This document shows positions 15,971-31,955 of a stretch of 64,000 nucleotides of DNA, piece after piece. Every line of letters starts with the position of its first letter. The stretch's first letter is position 1. Source of the DNA: Halobacteriales archaeon QS_4_66_20 (GTDB taxonomy: Archaea; Halobacteriota; Halobacteria; Halobacteriales; Haloarculaceae). The translations under genes and the position numbers were made by a program. The DNA lies in NCBI GenBank assembly GCA_003021015.1, contig PXRK01000078.1, positions 24,740 through 88,739 of the forward strand, in the 5' to 3' direction. The notes beneath the pieces are model-generated. The model did not search any database. It was not told the DNA's origin and saw only the letters and a program-made list of their open reading frames with translations.

Positions 15971-16135
15971 ACAGGGCAGTTGGGACCAGGCTTGTGAAAA
16001 GTCTTCGGCGTCACCGAACCGACAGGTTCGTCGGCTCTGCCGGACGTGCGGGGTACAGCAAAGCTGTACGACCCCAGGCCCTCACCGGTCGAAACGATGC
16101 CGACGCCTTTTATGCGGGAACGTCCTAGCGCGGGT

Positions 16136-16783
16136 ATGGAAGACACGACAGCACGGGTGGCGGCGGCCTGTCCGGCCTGTTCACCCGACGCCGAGACGGT
16201 CCACGAGGTGCTCTCGGAGGGCGGACAGGCGACAGTCAGGTGCACGGAGTGCAGCCACGTCCACAAGGAGTCGCTGCCCGAAGAGCGGACGGTCAACCGC
16301 GAGGTGGTCGTCTCCCAGGATGGCGAGTCCTTCGCCACCGCCGTCGAGGTGCCCGCAGCGGAGACCCTCGCGACCGGCGAGGAGTTCCTCGTCGAGACCG
16401 ACGAGGCGATCGTGACCGCACGGATCACCAGCCTCGAACTCGGGGACGGACGCAGCGACGAAGCCGTCGCCGAGGACGTCGAGACGATCTGGTCACGGGC
16501 GGTGGGCAACGTCAGCATCAACGTCACCGCCCACCCCAAGTCCGGCGAACACGACGAGACCCGGAGCGTTCGCCTGCAGGTGCCCGGCGACTACGAGTTC
16601 GTCGTCGGCGAGACCGACGAGCTCGGCGACGAGGAATTTACCGTCGAGGGCATTTTGATCCGCGACGACGCGACGGGGTACGACCACGGGAAACTGGACT
16701 TCGACGGCGACGCTGCGGCGGCGAAAGACGTCAAGCGGCTGTACGTCCGCGACGAGGCGACGACGGCGTGGTCAGCCTGGTGA
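16136..16783 (+). CDS. HVO_0476-type zinc finger protein
   Basis: 215 residues. The N-terminus has a four-cysteine zinc ribbon (CPACSPDAET, then VRCTECSHVH), followed by beta-rich sequence with repeated acidic strands. The layout corresponds to the haloarchaeal HVO_0476 zinc-finger family, whose role is unknown; a C-terminal KDVKRLYVRDEATTAWSAW is part of that pattern. ATG 16136 is chosen because it begins the ribbon region after a TATA-like CTTTTATGC. The PIMT gene follows after 1 bp, so they are co-transcribed. Confidence 0.75.
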   Translation: MEDTTARVAAACPACSPDAETVHEVLSEGGQATVRCTECSHVHKESLPEERTVNREVVVSQDGESFATAVEVPAAETLATGEEFLVETDEAIVTARITSLELGDGRSDEAVAEDVETIWSRAVGNVSINVTAHPKSGEHDETRSVRLQVPGDYEFVVGETDELGDEEFTVEGILIRDDATGYDHGKLDFDGDAAAAKDVKRLYVRDEATTAWSAW

Positions 16784-16784
16784 G

Positions 16785-17408
16785 ATGAGTTTCGAGCAAC
16801 GCCGCAACGAACTGGTCGACCGGCTGGTGGCCCGCGAGAACCTCGACCCAGCGACCGAGGCGGCGATGCGGACGGTCCCACGTCACGAGTTCGTCCCCGA
16901 GGGCAAGCGCAACGCCGCCTACGCAGACCGCCCGCTCCCCATCGGCGAGGGCCAGACGATCAGCGCCCCGCACATGGTGGCGATCATGACCGACCTCCTG
17001 GCGCTGGACCCGGGCGACGAGGTGCTCGAAATCGGCACCGGCTGCGGGTACCACGCCGCCGTCACCGCCGAGGTCGTTGGCCCGGAGCACGTCTACAGCG
17101 TCGAGTTCCACGACGAACTCGCCGAGCGTGCGCGGGAGACGCTCGCGAGGACGGGGTACGGCGAGGTGTCGGTCCTGGCCGGCGACGGCCGCGCCGGCTG
17201 GCCGGAGCACGCTCCGTACGACGCGGCGTACCTGACCTGTGCGGCGAGTAACTTCCCGCCGGCGGTCGTCGACCAGGTCCGGGCGGGCGGCGTGCTGCTG
17301 GGCCCGCTGGGCGACGGCCGGCAGGTGCTCGTCCGCGCTCTAAAAGGGGAGGACGGTTCGCTCGAGCGCGACCGGCACGGCCACGTCCGGTTTGTGCCGT
17401 TGAAGTGA
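16785..17408 (+). CDS. pcm: Protein-L-isoaspartate O-methyltransferase
   Basis: 207 residues. The PIMT-specific GQTISAPHM motif lies at 56-64 and the SAM-binding motif I reads VLEIGTGCGYH at 80-90. The N-terminal VPRHEFVPEG and the C-terminal GPLGDGRQVLV also match. The enzyme methylates isoaspartyl residues so that damaged proteins can be repaired. ATG 16785 follows the zinc-finger gene stop by 1 bp, so the two are translationally coupled. Confidence 0.94.
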   Translation: MSFEQRRNELVDRLVARENLDPATEAAMRTVPRHEFVPEGKRNAAYADRPLPIGEGQTISAPHMVAIMTDLLALDPGDEVLEIGTGCGYHAAVTAEVVGPEHVYSVEFHDELAERARETLARTGYGEVSVLAGDGRAGWPEHAPYDAAYLTCAASNFPPAVVDQVRAGGVLLGPLGDGRQVLVRALKGEDGSLERDRHGHVRFVPLK

Positions 17409-17460
17409 TTCGGGACGCTGTAGGAGTTGGTATTCTCGGTACTTTCACCGTCATGTCAGA

Positions 17461-17566
17461 GAAAGCCCTCGGCGTGCTCGCGGATCCCGCTGAGCGACAT
17501 ATTCTCGCTCCCTACGGTCGCTCGAATAGGGGCCGCTCAGCGACCGCGAGCCCGCCTCGCCCTTTC
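17461..17566. repeat. GC-rich hairpin element, GAAAG...CTTTC type
   Basis: The segment starts GAAAGCCCTCGGCG and ends GCCTCGCCCTTTC. The flanks pair in a long imperfect stem (17461-17497 with 17534-17566). The same boundary style is seen at 33327-33516, so both belong to a GC-rich dispersed repeat type. The remainder of the 17409-17663 gap shows no gene. Confidence 0.55.
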
Positions 17567-17663
17567 AGTCCGCCAGGGGAGGTATGTAGTCGGCTGGCAG
17601 AAACACGATTGTCGCTGAGAGAGCGTTCGATCACGAAAACGGATCGCGCAGTAGAAAAAACGA

Positions 17664-24580
<6,917 letters not shown>

Positions 24581-24761
24581 GTCACGCACGCGCATGCGCG
24601 CACCTGTGGGGACTTGCGCTCCCGGCAAGCGCCGCCAGCGGCCAGTAACGCGGGCGAACCGGACGGTACGCCGTGCTTACGGCAATCGGTAAGCGGAACT
24701 ATCCAGTCGAATGTCCGACCAGTCTAGCGGAGACAGTGATCGCCACGGCAGGGGAGCACTG

Positions 24762-25988
24762 TTACTCCTCGTCGGTCCGGGCGTGGGTATCCGCGTCGTC
24801 GGGGTCGTCGACCGGGCTCTCGGAGTGATACTCGGTGTCGTACGCACCAGGGCGGTCGTCGAGGCGGTCGGGGTTGATCCGGCCGCCCAGCAGCATGAAA
24901 TCGAGGATCGTCAGGCGGAGCATCGCTTCGAGCACCGGCACCGCACGGGGCATCAGCACGGGGTCGTGGCGGCCGACGACCTGGATCTCCTTGTGCTCGC
25001 CAGTCTCCCAGTCGACGGTCTCCTGTGCTTTGGGGATGCTCGTCGGCGGGTGCCAGGTCACCTCGCCGTAGATCGGTTCGCCGGTCGTGATACCGCCCTG
25101 GAGGCCGCCGTGATCGTTGCCGACCGGCACCGGGTCGCCCTCCTCGCTGACCGTCTCCGGGTGGGAGTCGCCGTCGTCGAACGTCCAGTCCTCGTTGCGT
25201 TCGATCCCCCGCATCGTCCGGGTGTCCCGACCCCTGCCGAACTGGAAAGCGCTGGTCGCCGGGATGGCGAACACGGCCTGTCCGAGGCGGGCCGGGAAAG
25301 AGTCGAACCGCGGCGCGCCCAGCCCCCGTGGGACGCCGCGACACTCGAAGTACACCGACCCGCCGATCGAGTCGCCCTCCTGCTGGTACTGGTCGATCGC
25401 CTCGCGCATCTCCTCGGCCGTCTCGGGGTGGGCACACCGCACCTCGTTGTCCTCGGTGTGTTCGAGCATCTCCGCGAAGCTGACCTCTGGGGCGTGGATG
25501 TCGCCGACTTGATTGACGTGGGCTTTCACCCGGACGTCGTGCTCGCTCTGGTCGAGGACCTGCTTGGCGACGGCGCCGGCGGCGACCCAGTTGACCGTCT
25601 CCCGGGCGGAGGAGCGGCCGCCGCCGCCCCAGCTGCGCGTGCCGAACTTCGCCGAGTACGTGTAGTCGCCGTGGGAGGGCCGCGGCGCGGTCACGAACGG
25701 CTCGTACTTGCCCGAGCGCGCGTCCTTGTTCTGGATCACCATGCCGATTGGCGTGCCGGTGGTGTAGCCGTCCTGCAGGCCGGAGTTGATCGACACCTCG
25801 TCGGGTTCGCCCCGCGAGGTGGTGATCATCGACTGACCGGGCTTGCGCCGGTCGAGTTCCGCCTGGACGACCGCCTTGTCCAGTTCGACGCCGGCCGGAC
25901 ACCCCGACACCGTACACCCCATCGCCTCGCCGTGGGACTCGCCGAACGTCGTCACCCGAAAGAGTCGGCCGAACTGGTTCCCGTTCAT
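24762..25988 (-). CDS. aroC: Chorismate synthase
   Basis: 408 residues. Family signatures are visible: GESHGEAMGCTVSGCPAG near the N-terminus, RPSHGDYTYSAKFG with RSWGGGGRSSARET, and GNDHGGLQGGITTGEPI. It converts EPSP to chorismate with reduced FMN, the last common step of aromatic amino-acid synthesis. The gene for the preceding step, aroA, lies at 31929-33221 on the same strand but is separated by unrelated genes. ATG 25988 (MNGNQFGRLFRVTTFGE) gives the normal start. A TTTACT element lies about 27 bp upstream. The acidic C-terminal tail is a halophile extension. Confidence 0.96.
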   Translation of the reverse strand: MNGNQFGRLFRVTTFGESHGEAMGCTVSGCPAGVELDKAVVQAELDRRKPGQSMITTSRGEPDEVSINSGLQDGYTTGTPIGMVIQNKDARSGKYEPFVTAPRPSHGDYTYSAKFGTRSWGGGGRSSARETVNWVAAGAVAKQVLDQSEHDVRVKAHVNQVGDIHAPEVSFAEMLEHTEDNEVRCAHPETAEEMREAIDQYQQEGDSIGGSVYFECRGVPRGLGAPRFDSFPARLGQAVFAIPATSAFQFGRGRDTRTMRGIERNEDWTFDDGDSHPETVSEEGDPVPVGNDHGGLQGGITTGEPIYGEVTWHPPTSIPKAQETVDWETGEHKEIQVVGRHDPVLMPRAVPVLEAMLRLTILDFMLLGGRINPDRLDDRPGAYDTEYHSESPVDDPDDADTHARTDEE

Positions 25989-26089
25989 TGCCACACTCTG
26001 GGAACCCCGGGCAGTAAAGTACCACGGGTGCGGCGATATTCGGCGGCCGCGAAAGCGAGGCCGTCCACGATCCCCTCGTGTCGGTGCGC

Positions 26090-26389
26090 TTATACCGGAG
26101 GTTTCACGGCGTCGACGTCGTGCTCGGCCGCGAGGTCGCGGGCGTGTGCGAGCTGTGCCGCCGAGAGGTCGATGCCAGTCACGTCCGCGCCGCGCTGGGC
26201 GACCGCGACGGTGCACTGCCCGCCGCCACAGCCCAGTTCCAGCACCCTCGCCCCGTCGAGGTCACCGTCGTCGAACGGGGCGACGTCGGGCGCCCACTGG
26301 CCGGTCCAGTTGATCCCGACGTCCATGTCGATCTCGTCCTGGAAGCCGTCGGCCCTCGCCTCCCACCAGTCCCTGACCTCCTCGGTCAT
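26090..26389 (-). pseudogene. Class I SAM methyltransferase, 3'-truncated
   Basis: From ATG 26389 the frame encodes 99 residues: a helical N-terminus (MTEEVRDWWEARADGFQDEI), motif I VLELGCGGGQCTVAVAQRGADVTGIDLS, then stops after AEHDVDAVKPPV. A working enzyme of this class needs another 120-150 residues with motifs II-IV, and none follow in any frame before aroC. It is therefore a front fragment, cut off near 26090. The break point lies close to the aroC promoter region. A dockerin-gene remnant lies immediately on the other side (26461-26597). Confidence 0.8.
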
Positions 26390-26460
26390 GACCGCCCGTA
26401 CCCAGGTATGCTGCAAGTGTTTTGTGTTCGCTCGCACCCGTCTCCCGACAGCGACGGAAG

Positions 26461-26597
26461 AGACCCCGCTGCTCGTCACCGACTGCATCGACGGCAACTG
26501 CGCGACGGACACGACCGGCGACGGCCTGCTGAACGACGTCGACGGCGACATCTCGATCGCCGACGTCCAGGCGCTGTTCAACCAGGCCGTCGCCTGA
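26461..26597 (+). pseudogene. Remnant of a dockerin-domain gene (C-terminal end)
   Basis: In one plus-strand frame ending at TGA 26595-26597 the sequence reads ETPLLVTDCIDGNCATDTTG, DGLLNDVDGDISIADVQALF and NQAVA. It closely matches the C-terminal part of the intact protein just downstream (SDCVDIDGNGNCATDTTGDG, then FLNDIDGDGEFTAGDVQ). No upstream coding sequence remains, so this is the tail of a duplicated gene that has lost its front. Confidence 0.75.
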
Positions 26598-26710
26598 TCG
26601 ATCGTCGCCCGACTGATCGTCGCCTGGAAACTTGGATGACGAAGCGATACAATAATCGGCGAATTATTTCCCACAAATTTATTGCGGGACTGGCCGTTGC
26701 ATCCGACATC

Positions 26711-28942
26711 GTGTCCCTGAGCGTGCATGTCCCCGGTGCGAACGTATCGGAGACCCTCTGTCGAGCCGTGCGGGTGCGAGCGCGGATAGGTACCGAAACC
26801 CCGGCGGGTCGCGGCCGCCCCCTCGCGTCCGTCGTCGCGGTACTGCTCTGTGTCGTCGCCACGGTACTGCTCTCCGCTGGTCTCGCCGCCACTGGTGCTG
26901 TCGCTACCGGCACTCAGGACGGGGAAACGGCGGTAACCAGCCTCGAGATCGCGGAGTCAGACAGAACGCTCGTTGACGATCGCGCCCAGCACTTCACGGC
27001 CGCCAACTTCGACAGTGAGAATATCCAGCTATTCAGCGACGGGAACCCGACCCAGGATCTACAGGTGTCGCTGACCGTCGCCGGCGACACCGGCACCGAG
27101 ACGCTCGTGATCGACTATTCGGAGTCGGTCGACGCCAATCTCGAACTCGCTGCCGTCGAACTCGCCGACGAGGGGCCGCTCGCCGGCGCCGTGACCGCCA
27201 CCGAGGTCCGGAACGAGGCCGGAGAACTCCTGGTAGAGTTCGACACCGGCGAGACCGGCGACGTGGCCGGGGAAATCCAGACGCTCACCGTCGAGTGGAC
27301 AGCGGACGACGGCGGGATCGAACCCGCAGGCGGTGACGCGGTCATCGACCACGTTGCGGAGCTTGCGGGGACGAGCGACCGCGCCGAGTACCGGCTGACG
27401 GCTCGCGGTGCAACCGCGATCGCACCCGGCGACGCGACCTACGACCTCTCCACGTCCATCGACCCCTATGACGTCGAACTGGCCCGTGACGGCAGCGGCG
27501 TTGCGTTCAACATCTGGCAAGGGCAAGCTATCACGTTCCAGGTACCCGAGAACGGCGACACGGTGGACCTCTACGAGTTCGGGGTCGAGGACAGGACCGG
27601 CGCGCCGGACGTCGCCGTCCGGGGCGACCTGCTCAGGTCGCTCGATACTGCACCAGGCACGGTGACGAACATCGATACCGATGTACTGGAGGCCAACGAG
27701 CGGTACATCGTCGCCTTCGAGGGAACGGAAGAGGTTGTCATTCTCGATGTCGACCCGCTGAACCTCGACGCCGAACCGTCGGCTGCGGTGACGCACGTCG
27801 CTGCCGAGGCCCGTGTCGACGTTACCTCCGACGACGTCAGAGGCGGCGCGAACATCACGGCGTACTACTACGACGATACCTCCACCCTCCTGCACCGGGA
27901 GGCCGACCGGCTCAACAGGGCCGGTTACGCGGCGGTGGAGGGTGTCGATCCCGAGACTGACCTCGGCGGACCCGGGAACTACTCCGTGGTTATCGAACAC
28001 GAACAGTCCGAAGTTCGGACCGACCCTGTCGCGTTCTCCGTTGCAGCGCCAGACGAGGTGGTGACGATTTCCTCGCCGATCCCAGAAGACTCGATCGAGC
28101 CCAACGGTATCATCCCGATCGAACTCGAGTTCGAGAATACCCGACGCGGGAGGCTACGGTTCGGTGACCGCTCCCCTCCGCAGAGCCTGGAGATTCACGT
28201 CACCGTCGAAGACGCCAACGAGGACGGTACTGCAACGATCTTGCTGAACACGTTCAGGGTCGGTGACGGTGCGTGGACGAGTACTATCCAGGACGAAGCC
28301 CGGAACGACGGTCCGGTCGCCAACAACCAGAGCTGCGAGGCTCGTGGTGTCGGCGTCGACGACTGTACCACGCTTGTCAACGAGGATGCTAACCGCAACC
28401 ACGGCTTCTTCACCGCTCTCGGAGACGATGGTTCTGCGATCCGGGGCCAGGCAGTCGCCCACGGGCCGAGCCTCGCCATCCGTGGCGGCTCGACCGGTGG
28501 TGCCGTCCTGTTCCCGCAGGCCTACGACCTCGTCACTTCAACTGGTGACGACTCCTACAAAACCGACGAGCAGTTGCTGACCGACCGCTCGGTCATCCGC
28601 ATCACGTCGGAGGATGAGTTCACTCCCGTCGACGTCGGCTATCGCAGGTACAACGGTGGCCCCCTCCTCGTCAGCGACTGCGTCGATATCGACGGCAACG
28701 GCAACTGTGCGACGGATACGACCGGCGACGGGTTTCTCAATGATATCGACGGCGACGGCGAGTTCACGGCCGGCGACGTGCAACTGTTCGTCCGGTACTG
28801 GGACGATCCGATCGTCCAGAACAACGTCGACGGGTTCGACTTCGACTGGGACAGAGAGGTTTCGCTCGGTGACGTGACGGCGCTACTGGAGGCCCTGCCG
28901 GAGACTGAACTCCGAAACCTCTTCGGCATCCGCATGCGGTAG
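26711..28942 (+). CDS. Secreted surface protein with C-terminal dockerin-like Ca sites
   Basis: 743 residues from a GTG at 26711. A hydrophobic secretion helix occupies residues 38-63 (VVAVLLCVVATVLLSAGLAA). The long beta-rich ectodomain resembles haloarchaeal surface glycoproteins (repeated DATYDLSTSIDPYDVELARD-like strands). It ends with EF-hand-like loops of dockerin type: DIDGNGNCATDTTGDGFLND, IDGDGEFTAGDVQLF and DFDWDREVSLGDVTALL. There is no PGF-CTERM sorting signal. The AT-rich TATA-like stretch AATTATTTCCCACAAATTTA (about 26662-26682) favours a start at 26711 over the ATG at 26636. Attachment partner (a cohesin) is not visible. Confidence 0.75.
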   Translation: MSLSVHVPGANVSETLCRAVRVRARIGTETPAGRGRPLASVVAVLLCVVATVLLSAGLAATGAVATGTQDGETAVTSLEIAESDRTLVDDRAQHFTAANFDSENIQLFSDGNPTQDLQVSLTVAGDTGTETLVIDYSESVDANLELAAVELADEGPLAGAVTATEVRNEAGELLVEFDTGETGDVAGEIQTLTVEWTADDGGIEPAGGDAVIDHVAELAGTSDRAEYRLTARGATAIAPGDATYDLSTSIDPYDVELARDGSGVAFNIWQGQAITFQVPENGDTVDLYEFGVEDRTGAPDVAVRGDLLRSLDTAPGTVTNIDTDVLEANERYIVAFEGTEEVVILDVDPLNLDAEPSAAVTHVAAEARVDVTSDDVRGGANITAYYYDDTSTLLHREADRLNRAGYAAVEGVDPETDLGGPGNYSVVIEHEQSEVRTDPVAFSVAAPDEVVTISSPIPEDSIEPNGIIPIELEFENTRRGRLRFGDRSPPQSLEIHVTVEDANEDGTATILLNTFRVGDGAWTSTIQDEARNDGPVANNQSCEARGVGVDDCTTLVNEDANRNHGFFTALGDDGSAIRGQAVAHGPSLAIRGGSTGGAVLFPQAYDLVTSTGDDSYKTDEQLLTDRSVIRITSEDEFTPVDVGYRRYNGGPLLVSDCVDIDGNGNCATDTTGDGFLNDIDGDGEFTAGDVQLFVRYWDDPIVQNNVDGFDFDWDREVSLGDVTALLEALPETELRNLFGIRMR

Positions 28943-28946
28943 CGGG

Positions 28947-30932
28947 CTACGGCCGCCCGACTTCGGACCGGCCCTCGTCGGACCGCGCACCGAGCGCGTC
29001 CTCGATCTGGCCCGCCTGCACGCCCCAGAGTTTCGCGTAGAGGCCGTCCGCCTCGACCAGCTCGCCGTGCGTGCCGCGCTCGACGATCCGGCCGTCTTCG
29101 AGGACGAGGATCTCGTCGGCGTCCTTGATCGTCGACAGCCGGTGGGCGATCGCCAGCACGGTCCGGTCGGCGGCGAGGCGGTCGAGCTGTTTCTGGATCT
29201 GCAGCTCCGTCTCGGTATCGACGTCGCTGGTCGCCTCGTCGAGGATCAGGATCTCGGGATCCTGCAGGAGGACGCGGGCGATGCCGATCCGCTGGCGCTG
29301 GCCGCCCGAGAGTTTGACGCCGCGCTCGCCGACGTCGGTGTCGTAGCCGTCTTCGAGGTCGGTGATGAACTCGTGGGCGCGGGCGGCCTTGGCCGCCTCG
29401 ATCACGTCCTCGCGGTCGGCGTCGAAGCTACCGTAGCGGATGTTGTCCGCGACGCTCCCGAAGAAGAGGAACGTCTCCTGGCCGACGTAGCCGATGGCGC
29501 GCCGGAGGCTCCCGGGATCGACCTCGCGGACGTCCTGGCCGTCGATCCGGACGGCACCCGAGTCGCCACCGTCGCCCTCGGTACACTCGGGCGAGGAGCC
29601 GTCCGAGTCTGTCGACTCGGAGACATCGTACAGCCGCGGGAGCAGCTTCAGCACGGTGGACTTGCCGGCGCCGGTCGGGCCGACGAGCGCCAGCGTCTCG
29701 CCGGCGTCGACGGTGAAGTCGATGCCCTCGATCACGGGCTCGTCGTCCGCCTCGCCGTCGTAGCTGAAGCTCACGTCGTCGTACTCGACGCGACCCCGCG
29801 TGAGTTCCAGGTCTGGGACGTCGTCGTCGGTCGAGAGGTGGCTCGGTTCGTCCATCAGGCCGAAGACGCGTTCGGCGGAGGCTTCCGCGCGCTGGTAGAG
29901 GTTGATCAGCTGGCCGAACTGGGCCATCGGCCAGACGAGGCGCTGGCCGAGGAACACGAACGTGACGAAGGTTCCGACCGACAGCGAGCCCGAAAGGACC
30001 CCGGGCGGGCCGGAGAACACCCAGATGCCGCCGACGACGAACGTCAGGACGAACCCGACGCCGGCGGTGAGCTGCAGCCCGGGGAAGAACTTGATCCGGG
30101 TGCGGACCGCCTCCATGTTCGTGTCGTAGTACTCCCGGGAGGAGTCGGTGACGCGCTCGGCCTCGAAGTTCTCGGTGTTGCTCACCTTGATCACGTCGAT
30201 GCCGGCAAGGTTGTTCTCCAGCCGGGAGTTCATCCGGCCGACCGTCGAACGTACCTCGGCGTACAGCGGCTGGATGCGCTGGACGAACAGGTGCGTAAAG
30301 AGGGCGATGATCGGCACCGTCACCAGCGCGATCACCCCGAGCTGGAGGTTGAGGTACAGCAGGACGACGGCGATCCCGCCGACGGTGACGACGAGCTGGG
30401 TCGCGATGTTCAGCCCGCCGTTGAGGAACTGCTCGAGGCGGTTGACGTCGTTGTTGAGGATACTCATCAGTTCGCCCGTCTGCTTGTTCGCGAAGAAGTC
30501 CAGGTCCAGCCGCTGCATGGCGGCGTAGGTGTCGGTCCGGACCTCGTGCTGGACGCGCTGGGCGAAGACGTTTAGCCCGCGCCCCTTGATCCACGAGAAC
30601 GTCGAGGACAGGAGGAACGCCCCGGCGACCAGCGCGGCGGAGAACCAGAACTGGCCGCCCCGCGTCTCGGGGATGATGGCCCCGGGGATCAGCGGCAGTT
30701 CGTACGGCTGCTCCGCGAGGAACACGGCGTCGACGGCGACGCCGAGCACGATGGGCGGGAGGAGGGCGATTGTGTGCGCAACGAGACTAGCGAGGAGGCC
30801 GAGCGAGAGCGGCGCGGCGTTCGCCCGCCCGTACTCGTCAAACAGGCGGCGCATGGGGTAGTCCACGCGCTCGCGCTGCTCCTCGAACGTCCCGTCGTCG
30901 TCGATACGTCCTGATCCGGTTGGGTCTGGCAT
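28947..30932 (-). CDS. ABC exporter, fused permease and ATPase
   Basis: 661 residues. Six membrane helices (about 45-350) of the type I exporter fold precede an ATPase domain with Walker A LVGPTGAGKST, the signature KLSGGQRQRIG, and Walker B ILILDEATSDVD followed by the H-loop IAHRLST. A Ser/Asp/Gly-rich insertion (SESTDSDGSSPECTEGDGGD) separates Walker A from the Q-loop region, a halophile-style loop. It works as a homodimer or with a half-transporter encoded elsewhere; substrate unknown. It is convergent with the surface-protein gene, 4 bp apart. Confidence 0.9.
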   Translation of the reverse strand: MPDPTGSGRIDDDGTFEEQRERVDYPMRRLFDEYGRANAAPLSLGLLASLVAHTIALLPPIVLGVAVDAVFLAEQPYELPLIPGAIIPETRGGQFWFSAALVAGAFLLSSTFSWIKGRGLNVFAQRVQHEVRTDTYAAMQRLDLDFFANKQTGELMSILNNDVNRLEQFLNGGLNIATQLVVTVGGIAVVLLYLNLQLGVIALVTVPIIALFTHLFVQRIQPLYAEVRSTVGRMNSRLENNLAGIDVIKVSNTENFEAERVTDSSREYYDTNMEAVRTRIKFFPGLQLTAGVGFVLTFVVGGIWVFSGPPGVLSGSLSVGTFVTFVFLGQRLVWPMAQFGQLINLYQRAEASAERVFGLMDEPSHLSTDDDVPDLELTRGRVEYDDVSFSYDGEADDEPVIEGIDFTVDAGETLALVGPTGAGKSTVLKLLPRLYDVSESTDSDGSSPECTEGDGGDSGAVRIDGQDVREVDPGSLRRAIGYVGQETFLFFGSVADNIRYGSFDADREDVIEAAKAARAHEFITDLEDGYDTDVGERGVKLSGGQRQRIGIARVLLQDPEILILDEATSDVDTETELQIQKQLDRLAADRTVLAIAHRLSTIKDADEILVLEDGRIVERGTHGELVEADGLYAKLWGVQAGQIEDALGARSDEGRSEVGRP

Positions 30933-31349
30933 TGCTGTGTCGTGTGTGGTGTGCGATTACTGCTCGATGCGGCGCGTGAACCGCGTCGGTCGGTCGCCGC
31001 CCGCTGGCCGGAGCGTCTCCCGGCGGTGACGGCACAGCGAGCGGCCTGACGCGGGCCGGACAGTCCTGCGGGTCCGGCGTCGGCGAGAACTGCTGGGGCC
31101 GACCGGCACCAGCGTGCGTGGCCCGCGGGGGTGGGACCGGTGGGCGGGCCTGGCTACGTCAGGCGAACGCGTAGAGGAGCAGCATCTGTTTGGCCTCGTG
31201 TGAGCCAACAGGGGTGGAAAGGATAGTATTTTCGATGGTTTGTGAGGGAATGACACGGCGGTGCGACGGGACTGCGGCCGCGGACCGCCACGGGTCGGCA
31301 GGCTACAGCCCCGGTAGGCTTTTCTTCCGTTCTCCAGACGTTGCTAGCG
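30933..31349. other. 417-bp gap without a supported gene
   Basis: This holds the upstream region of two divergent genes. I find no TATA box of good quality, no hairpin of note and no RNA gene. A minus-strand frame near 31160-31320 ends with a plausible-looking tail (SHEAKQMLLLYAFA) but has no start codon. Confidence 0.5.
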
Positions 31350-31886
31350 ATGACGGAGCAGCGGTGGCGGGGCGTCGGCCCGGTCGACCTCCTTTACGGC
31401 GGCTGTTTCCTCGCTGGCGTCGTCCAGCGCCAGCCGTCGACCGGGGTCGGGCTCTGGATGGCGCTGTTCGCGCTGCTGGTGTTGCTCGTCGACTGGGTGG
31501 AGACGCGCCGGCTGCTCGAACGCGGCGTCGAAACGCGTCGTACTCTCGCCGTCGCCACCGGACTCACGCTGGCGATTCTGGTGACGTGGTACCTCCTCGC
31601 GACGCGACCCCCGACGGCGCTCGGAGCGTACTTCGGCCTGCTCGCCGGCTTCTTCTTCCTCCAGGCGCTCCGGGACGCCACGGTGCTGGATCTGACGCCA
31701 GTCGAACTGCTGAGCCGCGGGTACGTCAACCTCGTCGCGGTGTACCTCGTGTTCGGCGTCGCCGCCGGCGCCGTCGACCGGTTCCAGGTCGGCCTGGTGC
31801 TGTTCGGCGCGGTCGTCTACCTCGTCCGCAAGTGGTTCCGCTGGGGCGAGGCCGTCGTGACCGAACTGGGGCTGGCCGACTCCTGA
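31350..31886 (+). CDS. Haloarchaeal multi-helix membrane protein
   Basis: 178 residues with five to six predicted helices: YGGCFLAGVV, GLWMALFALLVLLVDWV, LAVATGLTLAILVTWYLLA, ALGAYFGLLAGFFFLQALR, LVAVYLVFGVAAGAV and VGLVLFGAVVYLVRKW. No known motif. The start is ATG 31350 (MTEQRWRGVGPVDLLYGG); an ATG 9 bp upstream is possible. It is convergent with aroA across a tandem duplication. Function not recognised. Confidence 0.75.
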   Translation: MTEQRWRGVGPVDLLYGGCFLAGVVQRQPSTGVGLWMALFALLVLLVDWVETRRLLERGVETRRTLAVATGLTLAILVTWYLLATRPPTALGAYFGLLAGFFFLQALRDATVLDLTPVELLSRGYVNLVAVYLVFGVAAGAVDRFQVGLVLFGAVVYLVRKWFRWGEAVVTELGLADS

Positions 31887-31895
31887 CTGGCCGGG

Positions 31896-31955
31896 GCCTC
31901 AGCGCCGCTCGACCGGCGCGCCGAGGCCTCAGCGCCGCTCGACCGGCGCGCCGAG
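31896..31955. repeat. Perfect 30-bp tandem duplication at the aroA 3' end
   Basis: Two identical adjacent 30-bp units, 31896-31925 and 31926-31955. The second contains the last codons and stop (31929-31931) of aroA; the first is an extra copy downstream of the stop. Confidence 0.9.

Noticed and set aside
24711..26597. Long plus-strand open frame opposite aroC
   Set aside because: A shadow of aroC over most of its length; only the last 45 codons (the dockerin remnant) look like real protein sequence.
31160..31320. Minus-strand stretch ending SHEAKQMLLLYAFA with a stop
   Set aside because: The sequence looks protein-like but there is no start codon before an in-frame stop, and no homologue is recalled.
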